The notes under the pieces: generated by a model
Databases searched by the model: none
Seen by the model: the letters and a program-made list of their open reading frames with translations, nothing else
What the model was told of the DNA's origin: nothing
NCBI GenBank assembly: GCA_021464415.1
Contig: CM038466.1
Coordinates: 50,281,356 to 50,345,355 of the forward strand
Direction of reading: 5' to 3'
Origin: Lonicera japonica
Lineage: Eukaryota > Streptophyta > Magnoliopsida > Dipsacales > Caprifoliaceae
Length of the DNA stretch: 64,000 nt
Position numbers and translations under genes: made by a program
Part shown: positions 45,561-56,118 of the stretch, one piece after another
Layout: every line of letters begins with the position of its first letter
Numbering within the stretch: the first letter of the stretch is position 1

Positions 45561-46605
45561 GGGAAAAAATAAGAAAAACCCTGAAGTTTGGGGGTATTTG
45601 CAATCTTGACTCCGATATTTTAAACTTTACAAGCGTGCCTCTAAAGTAAATTTTCACTGCAAATTTGACCCTTTGTCTAACTCCCCGGTTAAAGTTAACG
45701 GAACGCTGATGGAGCGACCAAACTTTTGGGTTTTTTGTGTTTATTTTTCTAATTATAATAAAAAGGTAAAATAATATATTTTTTGACTAAATCTACATGC
45801 TTCTAACCAACATAATCACTTATATATATATATAAGTGTTATTTGAAGGGGATTTAAATTTGTGGCTTCCTTGCATGTGTTTATTTATTATGTTATTCGA
45901 GAATTGTTTTAATAGGTTTTGAAATTCGAATTGCGAAATATATATATTACTCCTATTACATATAAAATATTGGATTTTTGTGGTGTGCTTATAAACGATT
46001 TTGTTGCAATTTTTTTTTATCCCGCGTCGACATTAAGAGTTATTTTAAAAAAATATATATATATTTAACAGTGAGAACATCCATTTCTATTATTTTACAA
46101 TAATTTCCTATAAAACCAATTATCTTATTGTAATTAATATCAATATTATATATTAGACCATACATATAGTAATTCTTTTTTTGATTTTTTTTTGGGTGGG
46201 GGGGAACCTCTATAACTTTGACACTTCATAACTGAATACTAGTACACTAGTAATAATTTTCAAAATTTTCTAGTTACCATGTTTAATTTAGAATATTGTC
46301 AGATAAAAGTAAAACCAAATCTAAGTTTTTGAAAATTTGAATTGTAATAGTATTACTTGTTATGTATAAAAGTGATGCATTTTATTTTGGGTAGAAAAAA
46401 TAATTGTTTTATTATTATAATAAATTAAAAAAAAAACCTGAAGTGTGGTTGCCACATCAGCTTTCTGTTAACTTTAACAAAGAAGTTAGATGGATGGTCA
46501 AATTTGTAGTGAAAAATTACTTTGGAGGCACGCTTGCAAGATTTCAAATATCGGACTCAAGATTGCAAATACCCCCAAATTTTAAGGTTTTTCTTTTTTT
46601 TTCCC
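45561..46605. mobile_element. Mutator-type non-autonomous element, 9-bp TSD
   Basis: TACAAAAAA lies on both sides (45552-45560 and 46606-46614). The ends, GGGAAAAAATAAGAAAAACC on the left and its near inverse on the right, open inverted repeats of about 190 bases that share TTTGGGGGTATTTGCAATC and GCAAGCGTGCCTC. The 9-bp target duplication and long inverted repeats are characteristic of Mutator-like elements. The centre is AT-rich and has no transposase. Its right part is repeated at 51184-51499 as part of a larger duplication. Confidence 0.85.
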
Positions 46606-46692
46606 TACAAAAAATTAAAACAACTAAGACCAAATTCAACTTCTTCATGGCTTGGGTGCAAGACTAGCCTTGAATTTTTGAATAGTGGCAAC

Positions 46693-46926
46693 TGTTAATT
46701 TTCCTTTTTCTTATTGCTCAAGTTATTTCCTTATTGCTTTTTCCTTATTTTTATTCCTCAAGAAATTTCCTTATTGCTTTATTTCCTTATTGCTTTAGGT
46801 TAAGTTATTTCTTCTTCATTTGTATGTATATCCCTATAAATAGGGCATTTATGTTGTACATTAAGACATTCAATCAATACAATTATACAATTTCTCCAAT
46901 CTCTCTTTAGTGTTATAAATTTAACA
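46693..46926 (+). mobile_element. 5' LTR of copia element, copy 1
   Basis: A 234-bp LTR starts TGTTAATTTTCC and ends AAATTTAACA. It has a TATA box (TATAAATA, about 46835) and CCTTATTGCTT repeats. The primer site follows at once. Confidence 0.85.
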
Positions 46927-46943
46927 TGGTATCAGAGGAAGGT
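46927..46943 (+). other. Primer-binding site, copia copy 1
   Basis: TGGTATCAGAGGAAGG matches the methionine-tRNA site of Ty1-copia elements, with one change from the usual GAGC. Confidence 0.85.
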
Positions 46944-47577
46944 TGATTTTCTACCAAAATCCTTCAGATCTGCCCCATAGGTTCCTTAGCACAGCCAAAC
47001 CTTCATACCCGCAGCCAAACAAATCATGGCTTAGATAACCACGAACCCAAACCAGATCATGACCATACATAACCTTTGTCTTTAAAAGATGATTCCAGCG
47101 ACATAAAAATTAGACCTAGAAATGCCTCCACACGCCCACATACGCCATCTCTATGATCTTCCGTTCGTCCCGCCAATACCACGCGTCGTCACTATTATCG
47201 TTATCTCTGTTATCGTTAACCTTAACGGCGTCAGGTTTGTGCCATTAAAGTTAACGGCCGTTACTATTATCGTTACCGTCAACGAAGCTGTTACCGTTAC
47301 TACTAAAGTTAACGACCATTTGCTTTTTTCAATAAAGTTAACGGTCGTCCATCAGATCTATTAGTTTTAACCAACGAACTTCTATTGATCGGTTTTGCTC
47401 TTTCTTAATCGGCTTTTTGGCAACAAAGACCGGTTCCCAAGGTTTTCAAGCATTCAAGACACAACTGCAGTCTTCATTTATCCATATTTAGTCTTTAAGT
47501 AACAAAAACAAGGTTAAGTGCACCATTTCTTACACCATTTTCTTATTTTTTGATAAGTTATATCTTCAATACATACT
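46944..47577 (+). other. Untranslated leader of copia copy 1
   Basis: Contains short repeats of GTTAACG and TTATCGTTA (47195-47345). Frames in this stretch have no family match. Confidence 0.6.
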
Positions 47578-48640
47578 ATGACTACCTTTACCTTTGAAAT
47601 ACCAGTTGCTATTAAACTGGATGGTAGTAATTATAGCCACTAGTCTATTCCATTCCGAATTTTCTTGAAAGGAAAGGGGCTTTGGAAATATGTTAGTGGT
47701 AAAGAAAGTTGCCCTAATGAAATTGATGAAAAGTTTTTTAACTAGGATATTAACAAAAACAAAATTTTGACTTGGATTGCCAACATTGTCATTCTGTCCA
47801 TCAGTATTCAGGTTGGAAAGTGAGTTACAGCAAAGAAAGCTTGAGATTTCTTAACACACAGATATGTTCAAACCAACTTTGCCAAGAAGTATAAACTAAA
47901 ACAAGACATACGTGGCCTACAACAACAACTAGGCCAATCAATGTCCGATTTTCACTCCAACATGTGTGTTATCTGAGATCAACTTGAACACATGAAACCT
48001 CAATGGATAGCAGATTTAGGTTTATGGGAAACTTTTCGTGAATAAACGTGACTTGTACAATTTCTCATGGCATTATGAGATGAATTTAAACCGATCAGGG
48101 CATCTATTCTTCATTGCAAGCCTCTCCCCTCTATCGAATTAGCACTAACATAATTAATTATCAAAGAAACTCAAAAGGGCATCACTCTAAATATTTCCTC
48201 AGTGTTTGTTGCATATCCAGCCTCGAATACCTTGTATGTTGCATCTCCTCGCCCACATAATCAATATTACCGACCACCCAACAATACCTTTTCACCATGT
48301 CCTCATCAGACACCACCTCAACCATCATATACACCTCCACATCCTCATAATACCCAAACAACACCACCTCGAGATCTTTCCCAAGTTCAATGCAACTACT
48401 GCAAGGATTTTGAGCATATAGTTAAATATTGTCCTCCTACATATCGGTACATGCGGGGACTACAAAACTCAACTGGATCGTCTACTGCAGCACTTGTTCC
48501 ACCCACCTCAAAAGATGCTATAGCCATGACACGACAAACTCCTCAATCCAGTAATAATCATACTATCGCATTTGTTTTTTTAGTCTCTTCAGGTACATAT
48601 TCCTCTCCATGGTTCCTTGATTCTTGAGCATCCAATCACA
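47578..48640 (+). pseudogene. Ty1-copia gag remnant, copy 1
   Basis: From the Met at 47578 the copia gag start can be read (IPVAIKLDGSNYSH, KGLWKYVSG), then a UBN2-like core with LQQQLGQSMSDFHS. The C-terminal part holds a zinc knuckle CNYCKDFEHIVKYC (CX2CX4HX4C), then WFLDS before a stop where the protease active-site Gly should be. At least seven stops interrupt it. Copy 2 shares most of them, but a TAG here near 47642 is TGG in copy 2. Confidence 0.85.
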
Positions 48641-49860
48641 TGTCTTTTAACCCTATGCACTTTAACTCATTCAGTCCCATGCACTCATCTCCCAAAATTC
48701 ACACAACCGACGGTTCTATTATTACTAGTAGTCACATTAGTTATATTAAAAACACTAATAGCCTGTCAGTTCTCTAAGTTTTCTTTGTCCCTCAACTTTT
48801 AATGCAACTGTTGTCTCTCGGGCAATTATATGATCTTGGGCTAATCATTCAATTTTATTCCTCGAGTTTTGTTGTGCAGGATTGCTCGACGGGCAAACAA
48901 GTTCAGATTGGCCATAGAGTTGGACGATTATATGTTACAGACAGATTTCATATTCTACCACCAACCAATACATCCTAAACAACATCTACTTCACACCCAT
49001 CCTCTTTTATATATTTCGCACTCTAGATTAGGACATGTTTTTTTCTCGTCTTAAATATATGATTAATTAAGGGTTGTTAGGACCGGCTACATTAGATAAA
49101 ATTCCTTCTTGTGTTGAATGTAAACTGGCCAAAGAACTGGCTCTTCCTTTTAATAACAGTACTACAATTTCATCTTCTCTATTTGATCTTATGCATTCTG
49201 ATGTATGGGGTAAAGCTCATATTGCCTTTATGGGTGGCGCCTTATATGATGTGGTTTTTGTTGATGATCACTCTCGCTATAGTTAGATTTATTTGCTTCA
49301 CTCTCATTCAAATTTTCTTAAAATCTACATTGAGTTTGCCACCATGATTAAAACTCATTTTTCTAAAACCATCAAAAAAATTTGTTCTGATTTTGGAGGC
49401 GAATATTTGTCCAAATCTTTCCTTGACTTCCTCAAATCCCAAGAGACTCTTCCTCAATTATCATGCCCTGACACCCCAGAACAAAATGGAATTGCGAAAC
49501 GTAAACTCTATCATCTTGTCAAAACTGCCCGCACTCTCCTTGTGTCATCCTCTGTCCCTTCTAGCTTTTTGGGAGAAGCCATCCATACCTTTTTATTTAT
49601 TATAAATTACATTCCTTCTCTTGTGATAAATGGCGTTTCTCCATTTGAGCGTCTTTACGGAGCTCGTCCTAATTATTCTGAACTTCGTGTCTTTGGATCT
49701 ACCTGTTTTATATTATTTCCTAAAAGATAGTGTACCAAACTCACACCAAAAATAGCTATGTGTGTTTTCTTAGGATATGGGATTCAACAAAAGGTTATCG
49801 CTGCTACAATCCAATTGCCAAAAGACTTCGCATATCCTGACATGTTTCCTTCTGGGAAAA
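48641..49860 (+). pseudogene. Ty1-copia protease and integrase remnant, copy 1
   Basis: After the stop the protease continues with ASNHM. The GAG-pre-integrase part has GLLGPATLDKIPSC and C..CKLAKE. Integrase shows HSDVWG, VVFVDDHSRYS (stop after it), SDFGGEYLS and PEQNGIAKRK, including the D and E positions of the D,D,E core. It ends in VFGSTCFILFPKR and a stop. Such an integrase would insert element DNA; this one is dead. Confidence 0.85.
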
Positions 49861-50217
49861 TACTCCATATTCCACTTTAGCCCAAAACCCCACCTTTTCC
49901 ACTTAACATGCTCCGTCTGTTAATCCATTCCTTGAGTCTTCGCTAACAGAAGCCTATAGTATTCCACTTACCCCAGTGACTGTCCCTGGTCTAGTGCCAG
50001 CTAACCCATTAACTCGGTGTCTGATAGCTTAAATACTGATAACTCTATGCCTTGCCATGACTCTGCATGCCCTGACGGCGCTCTTCCACTCAGATCAACT
50101 TGAGATCGTCGGCCATTAGTTAAGTTATCAGATTATCATTGTTTTATTTCTGCCCTGCTATCCCTACATGAGCCCTCCTCTTATCGATAAGCATCTTGAG
50201 ATTCCCTATGGAAACAA

Positions 50218-51071
50218 GCTATGGCCGATGAACTTCATGCTTTAAAGCAAACCAATACATGGGACCTCGTAACCTTACCTACTGGAAAATCTATTGTTGG
50301 GGAGCAAATAGGTAATACAAGATTAAAACTAAAGCCGATGGTTCTGTTGATCGATACAAAACATGTCTTGTTGCAAAAGGCTTTACCCAAGAAAATGGTA
50401 TTGATTAGGAGGAAACTTTCGCTCCAATGCATGTATGACCACAGTTCGCACACATATTTATGTTGCTTATATCCGTAAATGGGAAATTCACCAGATGGAT
50501 GTCAAAAATGCTTTCCTTCATGGCAACCTCTTCGAAGAAGTATACATGCAGGCCCCTCCTGGGCTACATCACTTTCCTAAAAAAGTCTCAAATTTCCGTC
50601 GTGCTCTCTATGGTCTTAAGCACTCACCTAGAGCTTGGTTTGAAAAGTTTTTCCATAGCTTATTTTTCTACATGGATTTTCTCAAAGTGCTCATGATTCA
50701 ACAATGTTTACATGTTCCTCTTTGCAAGGTATTATTGTTCTTCTCATTTATGTCGATGATATGATTATCACTGGGGATGATTTAGATGGAATATGCAAGC
50801 TTAAAACCTATTTGTGTTCATGCTTTGAATGGTATTATTGTTCTTCTCTACAGGTTATTTTCTTTCTCAGGTGAAATATGCTTCCGACATTGTTCAGCGC
50901 GCTGGTTTAACTGATAATAAAATTGTCGATACTCCACTTGAAAATGAATGTCAAACTGTGTGCTTTTAACGGGTCCTCCTGTTACCAATCCTACTTTATA
51001 TCCACAACTTGTCTATAGTCCTCAACTATCTCACCATCACCAACCAGATATAAGTTATGTATTTATATTTT
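50218..51071 (+). pseudogene. Ty1-copia reverse transcriptase and RNase H remnant, copy 1
   Basis: Readable parts are MADELHALKQTNTWDLV, YKTCLVAKGFTQENGID-like in another frame, WEIHQMDVKNAFLHG, EEVYMQAPPG and the catalytic YVDDMI near 50750. RNase H begins with VKYASDIVQRAG. Frameshifts are frequent. The coding region runs into the N gap. Confidence 0.85.
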
Positions 51072-51083
51072 GACCAATTCATA

Positions 51084-51183
51084 NNNNNNNNNNNNNNNNN
51101 NNNNNNNNNNNNNNNNNNNNNNNNNNNNNNNNNNNNNNNNNNNNNNNNNNNNNNNNNNNNNNNNNNNNNNNNNNNNNNNNNNN
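51084..51183. other. Assembly gap (100 N)
   Basis: Exactly 100 N, the usual placeholder for a gap of unknown size. It sits at the junction of the two duplicated copia units. Confidence 0.99.
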
Positions 51184-51499
51184 GAATATTGTCGGATAAA
51201 AGTAAAACCAAATCTAAGTTTTAAAAATTTGAATTGTAATAGTATTACTTTGTTATGTATAAAAGTGATGCATTTATTTTGGGTAGAAAATGTTTAATGC
51301 TTTTTTTTTATTATAATAAATTAAAAAAAAAACCTGAAGTGTGGTTGCCACATCAGCTTTCTGTTAACTTTAACAAAGAAGTTAGATGGACGGTCAAATT
51401 TGTAGTGAAAAATTACTTTAGAGGCACGCTTGCAAGATTTCAAATATCGGACTCAAGATTGCAAATACCCCCAAATTTCAAGGTTTTTCTTTTTTTTCC
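51184..51499. mobile_element. Right part of Mutator-type element, second copy
   Basis: It matches 46291-46605, including the right inverted repeat and the TACAAAAAA that follows. The left part is lost in the gap. Confidence 0.85.
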
Positions 51500-51587
51500 C
51501 TACAAAAAATTAAAACAACGAAGACCAAATTCAACTTCTTCATGGCTTGGGTGCAAGACTAGCCTTGAATTTCTGAATAGTGGCAAC

Positions 51588-51818
51588 TGTTAATTTTCCT
51601 TTTTCTTATTGCTCAAGTTATTTCCTTATTGCTTTTTCCTTATTTTTATTCCTCAAGAAATTTCCTTATTGCTCTAGGTTAAGTTATTTCCTTTTCATTT
51701 CTATGTATATCCCTATAAATAGGGCATTTATACAATTTCACAACAGAGAGAGATTGGACATTCATTCAATACAATTATACAATTTCTCCAATCTCTCTTT
51801 GGTGTTATAAATTTAACA
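51588..51818 (+). mobile_element. 5' LTR of copia element, copy 2
   Basis: A 231-bp LTR with the same TGTTAATTTTCC start and AAATTTAACA end as copy 1. It differs by an indel block (CACAACAGAGAGAG) near 51740 and loss of one CCTTATTGCTT unit. The primer site TGGTATCAGAGG follows at 51819. Confidence 0.85.
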
Positions 51819-52469
51819 TGGTATCAGAGGAAGGTTGATTTTCTACCAAAATCCTTCAGATCTGCCCCATAGGTTCCTTAGCACAGCCAAACCTTCATAC
51901 CCGCAGCCAAACAAATCATGGCTTAGATAACCACGAACCCAAACCAGATCACGACCACACATAACCTTTGTCTTTAAAAGACGATTCCAGCGACATAAAA
52001 ATTAGACCTAGAAACGCCTCCGCACACCCACACACGCCATCTCTATGATCTCCCGTTCTTCCCGCCAATACCACGCGTCGTCGCTGTTATCGTTATCTCC
52101 GTTATCGTTAACTTTAACGGTGTCAGGTTTGTGCCATTAAAGTTAACGGCCGTTACTATTATCGTTACCGTCAACGAAGTTGTTACCGTTACTGCTAAAG
52201 TTAACGACCATTTGCTTTTTCCATTAAAGTTAACGGTTGTCCATCAGATCTGTTAGTTTTAACCAACGAACTTCTATTGATCGGTTTTGCTCCTTTTTAA
52301 TCGGTTTTTTGACAACAAAGGCTGGTTCCCAAGGTTTTCAAGCATTCAAGACACAACTGCATTCTTCATTTATCCATATTTAGTCTCTAAGTAACAAAAA
52401 CCAGGTTCAGTGCACCATTTCTTACACCATTTTCTTATTTTTTGATCAGTTATATCTTCAATACATACT
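51819..52469 (+). other. Primer site and leader, copia copy 2
   Basis: This is the counterpart of 46927-47577, with the same GTTAACG-rich stretch and a few substitutions. Confidence 0.7.
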
Positions 52470-53516
52470 ATGACTACCTTTACCTTTGAAATACCAGTTG
52501 CTATTAAACTTGATGGTAGTAATTATAGCCACTGGTCTATTCCATTCCGAATTTTCTTGAAAGGAAAGGGGCTTTGGAAATATGTTAGTGGTAAAGAAAG
52601 TTTCCCTAATGAAATTGATGAAAAGTTTTTTAACTAGGATATCATCAACAACAAAATTTTGACTTGAATTGCCAACGTTGTCATTCTGTCCATCAGTATT
52701 CAGGTTGGAAAGTGAGTTACAGCAAACAAAGCTTAAGATTTCTTAACACACAGATATGTTCAAACCAACTTTGCCAAGAAGTATAAACTAAAACAAGACA
52801 TACGTGGCCTACAACAACAACTAGGCCAATCAATGTCCGATTTTCACTCCAACATGTGTGTTATCTGAGATCAACTTGAACACATGGAACCTCAATGGAT
52901 AGTAGATCTAGGTTTATGGGAAACTTTTCGTGAAGAAACGTGACTTGTACAATTTCTCATGGCATTATGAGATGAATTTAAACCGATCAGGGCATCTATT
53001 CTTCATTGCTAGCCTCTCCCCTCTGTCGAATTAGCACTAACATAATTAATTATCAAAGAAACTCAAAAGGGCATCACTCTAAATATTTCCTCAGTGTTTG
53101 TTGCATATCCAGCCTCGAATACCTTGTATGCTGCATCTCCTCGCCCACAGAATCAATATTACCGACCACCCAACAATACCTTTTCACCGTGTCCTCATCA
53201 GACACCACCTCAACCATCATATACACCTCCACATCCTCATAATACCCAAACAACACCACCTCGAGATCTTTCCCAAGTTCAATGCAACTACTGCAAGGAT
53301 TTTGAGCATATAGTTAAATATTGTCCTCCTACATATCGGTACATGCGGGGACTACAAAACTCAACTGGATCGTCTACTACAGCACTTGTTCCACCCACCT
53401 CAAAAGATGCTATAGCCATGACACGACAAACTCCTCAATCCAGTAATAATCATACTATCGCATTTGTTTTTTTTAGTCTCTTCAGTACATATTCCTCTCC
53501 ATGGTTCCTTGATTCT
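52470..53516 (+). pseudogene. Ty1-copia gag remnant, copy 2
   Basis: Same organisation as copy 1: IPVAIKLDGSNYSHWS (the Trp is kept here), the zinc knuckle CNYCKDFEHIVKYC, and the stop in place of Gly after WFLDS. Stops shared with copy 1 include those after KFFN, VGK and VI. Confidence 0.85.
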
Positions 53517-54770
53517 TGAGCATCCAATCACATGTCTTTTAACCCTATGCACTTTAACTCATTCATCCCATGCACTCGTCTCCCAAAATTAACACAACCG
53601 ACGGTTCTATTATTACTAGTAGTCACATTAGTTCTATTAAAAACACTAATAGCTTGTCAGTTCTCGAAGTTTTCTTTGTCCCTCAACTTTTAATGCAACT
53701 GTTGTCTCTCGGGTAATTATATGATCTTGGGCTAATCATTCAATTTTATTCCTCGAGTTTTGTTGTGCAGGATTGCTCGACGGGCAAACAAGTTCGGATT
53801 GGCCATAGAGTTGGACGATTATATGTTACAGACATATTTCATATTCTACCACCACCAATACATTCTTAACAACATCTACTTCACACCCATCCTCTTTTAT
53901 ATATTTCGCACTTTAGATTAGGACATGTTTTTTTTCTCGTCTTAAATATATGATTAATTACGGGTTGTTAGGACCAGCTACATTAGATAAATTTCCTTCT
54001 TGTGTTGCATGTAAACTGGCCAAAGAACTGGCTCTTCCTTTTAATAACAGTACTACAGTTCATCTTCTCCATTTGATCTTATGCATTCTGATGTATGGGG
54101 TAAAGCTCCTATTGCCTCTATGGGTGGCGCCTTATATGATGTGGTTTTTGTTGATGATCACTCTCGCTATAGTTAGATTTATTTGCTTCACTCTCATTCA
54201 AATTTTCTTAAAATCTACATTGATTTGCCACCATGATTAAAACTCATTTTTCTAAAACCATCAAAAAATTTTGTTCTGATTCTGGAGGCGAATATTTGTC
54301 CAAATCTTTCCTTGACTTCCTCAAATCCCAAGGGAATCTTCCTCAATTATCATGCCCTGACATCCCAGAACAAAATGGAATTGTGAAACGTAAACTCTAT
54401 CATCTTGTCGAAACTGCCGGCACTCTCCTTGTGTCATCCTCTGTCCCTTCTAGCTTTTTAGGAGAAGCTATCCATACCTTTGTATTTATTATAAATTGCA
54501 TTCCTTCTCTTGTGATAAATGGTGTTTCTCCATTTGAGCGTCTTTACGGAGCTCGTCCTAATTATTCTGAACTTCGTGTCTTTGGATCTACCTGTTTTAT
54601 ATTATTTCCTAAAAGATAGTGTACCAAACTCACACCAAAAATAGCTATGTGTGTTTTCTTAGGATATGGGATTCAACAAAAGGGTTATCGCTGCTACAAT
54701 CCAATTGCCAAAAGACTTCGCATATCCTGACATGTTTCCTTCTGGGAAAATACTCCATATTACACCTTAG
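53517..54770 (+). pseudogene. Ty1-copia protease and integrase remnant, copy 2
   Basis: It contains ASNHM, the pre-integrase part with GLLGPATLDKFPSCVACKLAKE, then integrase with SDSGGEYLS, PEQNGIVKRK and FGSTCFILFPKR. Stops match copy 1 after DDHSRYS and FPKR. A one-base difference near 54056 shifts the frame relative to copy 1. Confidence 0.85.
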
Positions 54771-55109
54771 CCCAAAACCCCACCTTTTCCACTTAACATG
54801 CTCCGTCTGTTAATCCATTCCTTGAGTCTTCGCTAACAGAAGCCTATAGTATTCCACTTACCCCAGTGACTGTCCCTGGTCTAGTGCCAGCTAACCCCAT
54901 TAACTCGGTGTCTGATAGCTTAAATACTGATAACTCTATGCCTTGCCATGACTCTGCATGCCCTGACGGCGCTCTTCCACTCAGATCAACTTGAGATCGT
55001 CGGCCATTAGTTAAGTTATCAGATTATCATTGTTTTATTTCTGCCCTGCTATCCCTACATGAGCCCTCCTCTTATCGATAAGCATCTTGAGATTCCCTAT
55101 GGAAACAAG

Positions 55110-56118
55110 CTATGGCCGATGAACTTCATGCTTTAAAGCAAACCAATACATGGGACCTCGTAACCTTACCTACTGGAAAATCTATTGTTGGGAGCAAATA
55201 GGTATACAAGATTAAAACTAAAGCCGATGGTTCTGTTGATCGATACAAAACATGTCTTGTTGCAAAAGGCTTTACCCAAGAAAATGGTATTGATTAGGAG
55301 GAAACTTTCGCTCCAATGGCATGTATGACCACAGTTCGCACACTTATTTATGTTGCTTATATCCGTAAATGGGAAATTCACCAGATGGATGTCAAAAATG
55401 CTTTCCTTCATGGCAACCTCTTCGAAGAAGTATACATGCAGGCCCCTCCTGGGCTACATCACTTTCCTAAAAAAGTCTACAAATTTCGTCGTGCTCTCTA
55501 TGGTCTTAAGCACTCACCTAGAGCTTGGTTTGAAAAGTTTTCCATAGCTATTTTTCTACATGGATTTTCTCAAAGTGCTCATGATTCAACAATGTTTACA
55601 TGTTCCTCTTTGCAAGGTATTATTGTTCTTCTCATTTATGTCGATGATTTAGATGGAATATGCAAGCTTAAAACCTATTTGTGTTCATGCTTTGAATGGT
55701 ATTATTGTTCTTCTCTACAGGTTATTTTCTTTCTCAGGTGAAATATGCTTCCGACATTGTTCAGCGCGCTGGTTTAACTGATAATAAAATTGTCGATACT
55801 CCACTTGAAATGAATGTCAAACTGTGTGCTTTTAACGGGTCTCTGTTACCAAATCCTACTTTATATCCACAACTTGTCTATAGTCTCAACTATCTCACCA
55901 TCACTCAACCAGATATTAGTTATGTATTTATATTATGAGCCAATTCATGTCCGCACCGCGCTCTATTCATTTTTTTGCTATAAAACGAATCATTCGGCAC
56001 CTTAAAGGGACAATATTTCAAGGATTACATCTTTCATCGCTTCCAGTCCTGTGTTACAAGGATATTCCGACTTTGACTGGTGATGCGGTGAGAATACTTC
56101 CGTGCTTAAGAACCCAAG
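55110..56118 (+). pseudogene. Ty1-copia reverse transcriptase and RNase H remnant, copy 2
   Basis: The best frame is 55316-55741, with WEIHQMDVKNAFLHG, EVYMQAPPG, RALYGLKHSPRAWFEK and YVDDLD. A short deletion removes the residues after the YVDD box that copy 1 retains near 50760. RNase H continues with QRAGLTDNKIVDTP and a RHLKGT block near 55998. The coding region stops at the foreign LTR starting at 56119, so the 3' LTR is missing. Confidence 0.85.

Larger units (their letters stand above)
46291..51083 (+). repeat. Large tandem duplication, unit 1
   Basis: From GAATATTGTC to the assembly gap, this unit repeats at 51184-55945 with an offset of about 4892 bases and only scattered differences. 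It covers the right third of the Mutator-type element, spacer and a near-complete copia element. Confidence 0.9.
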
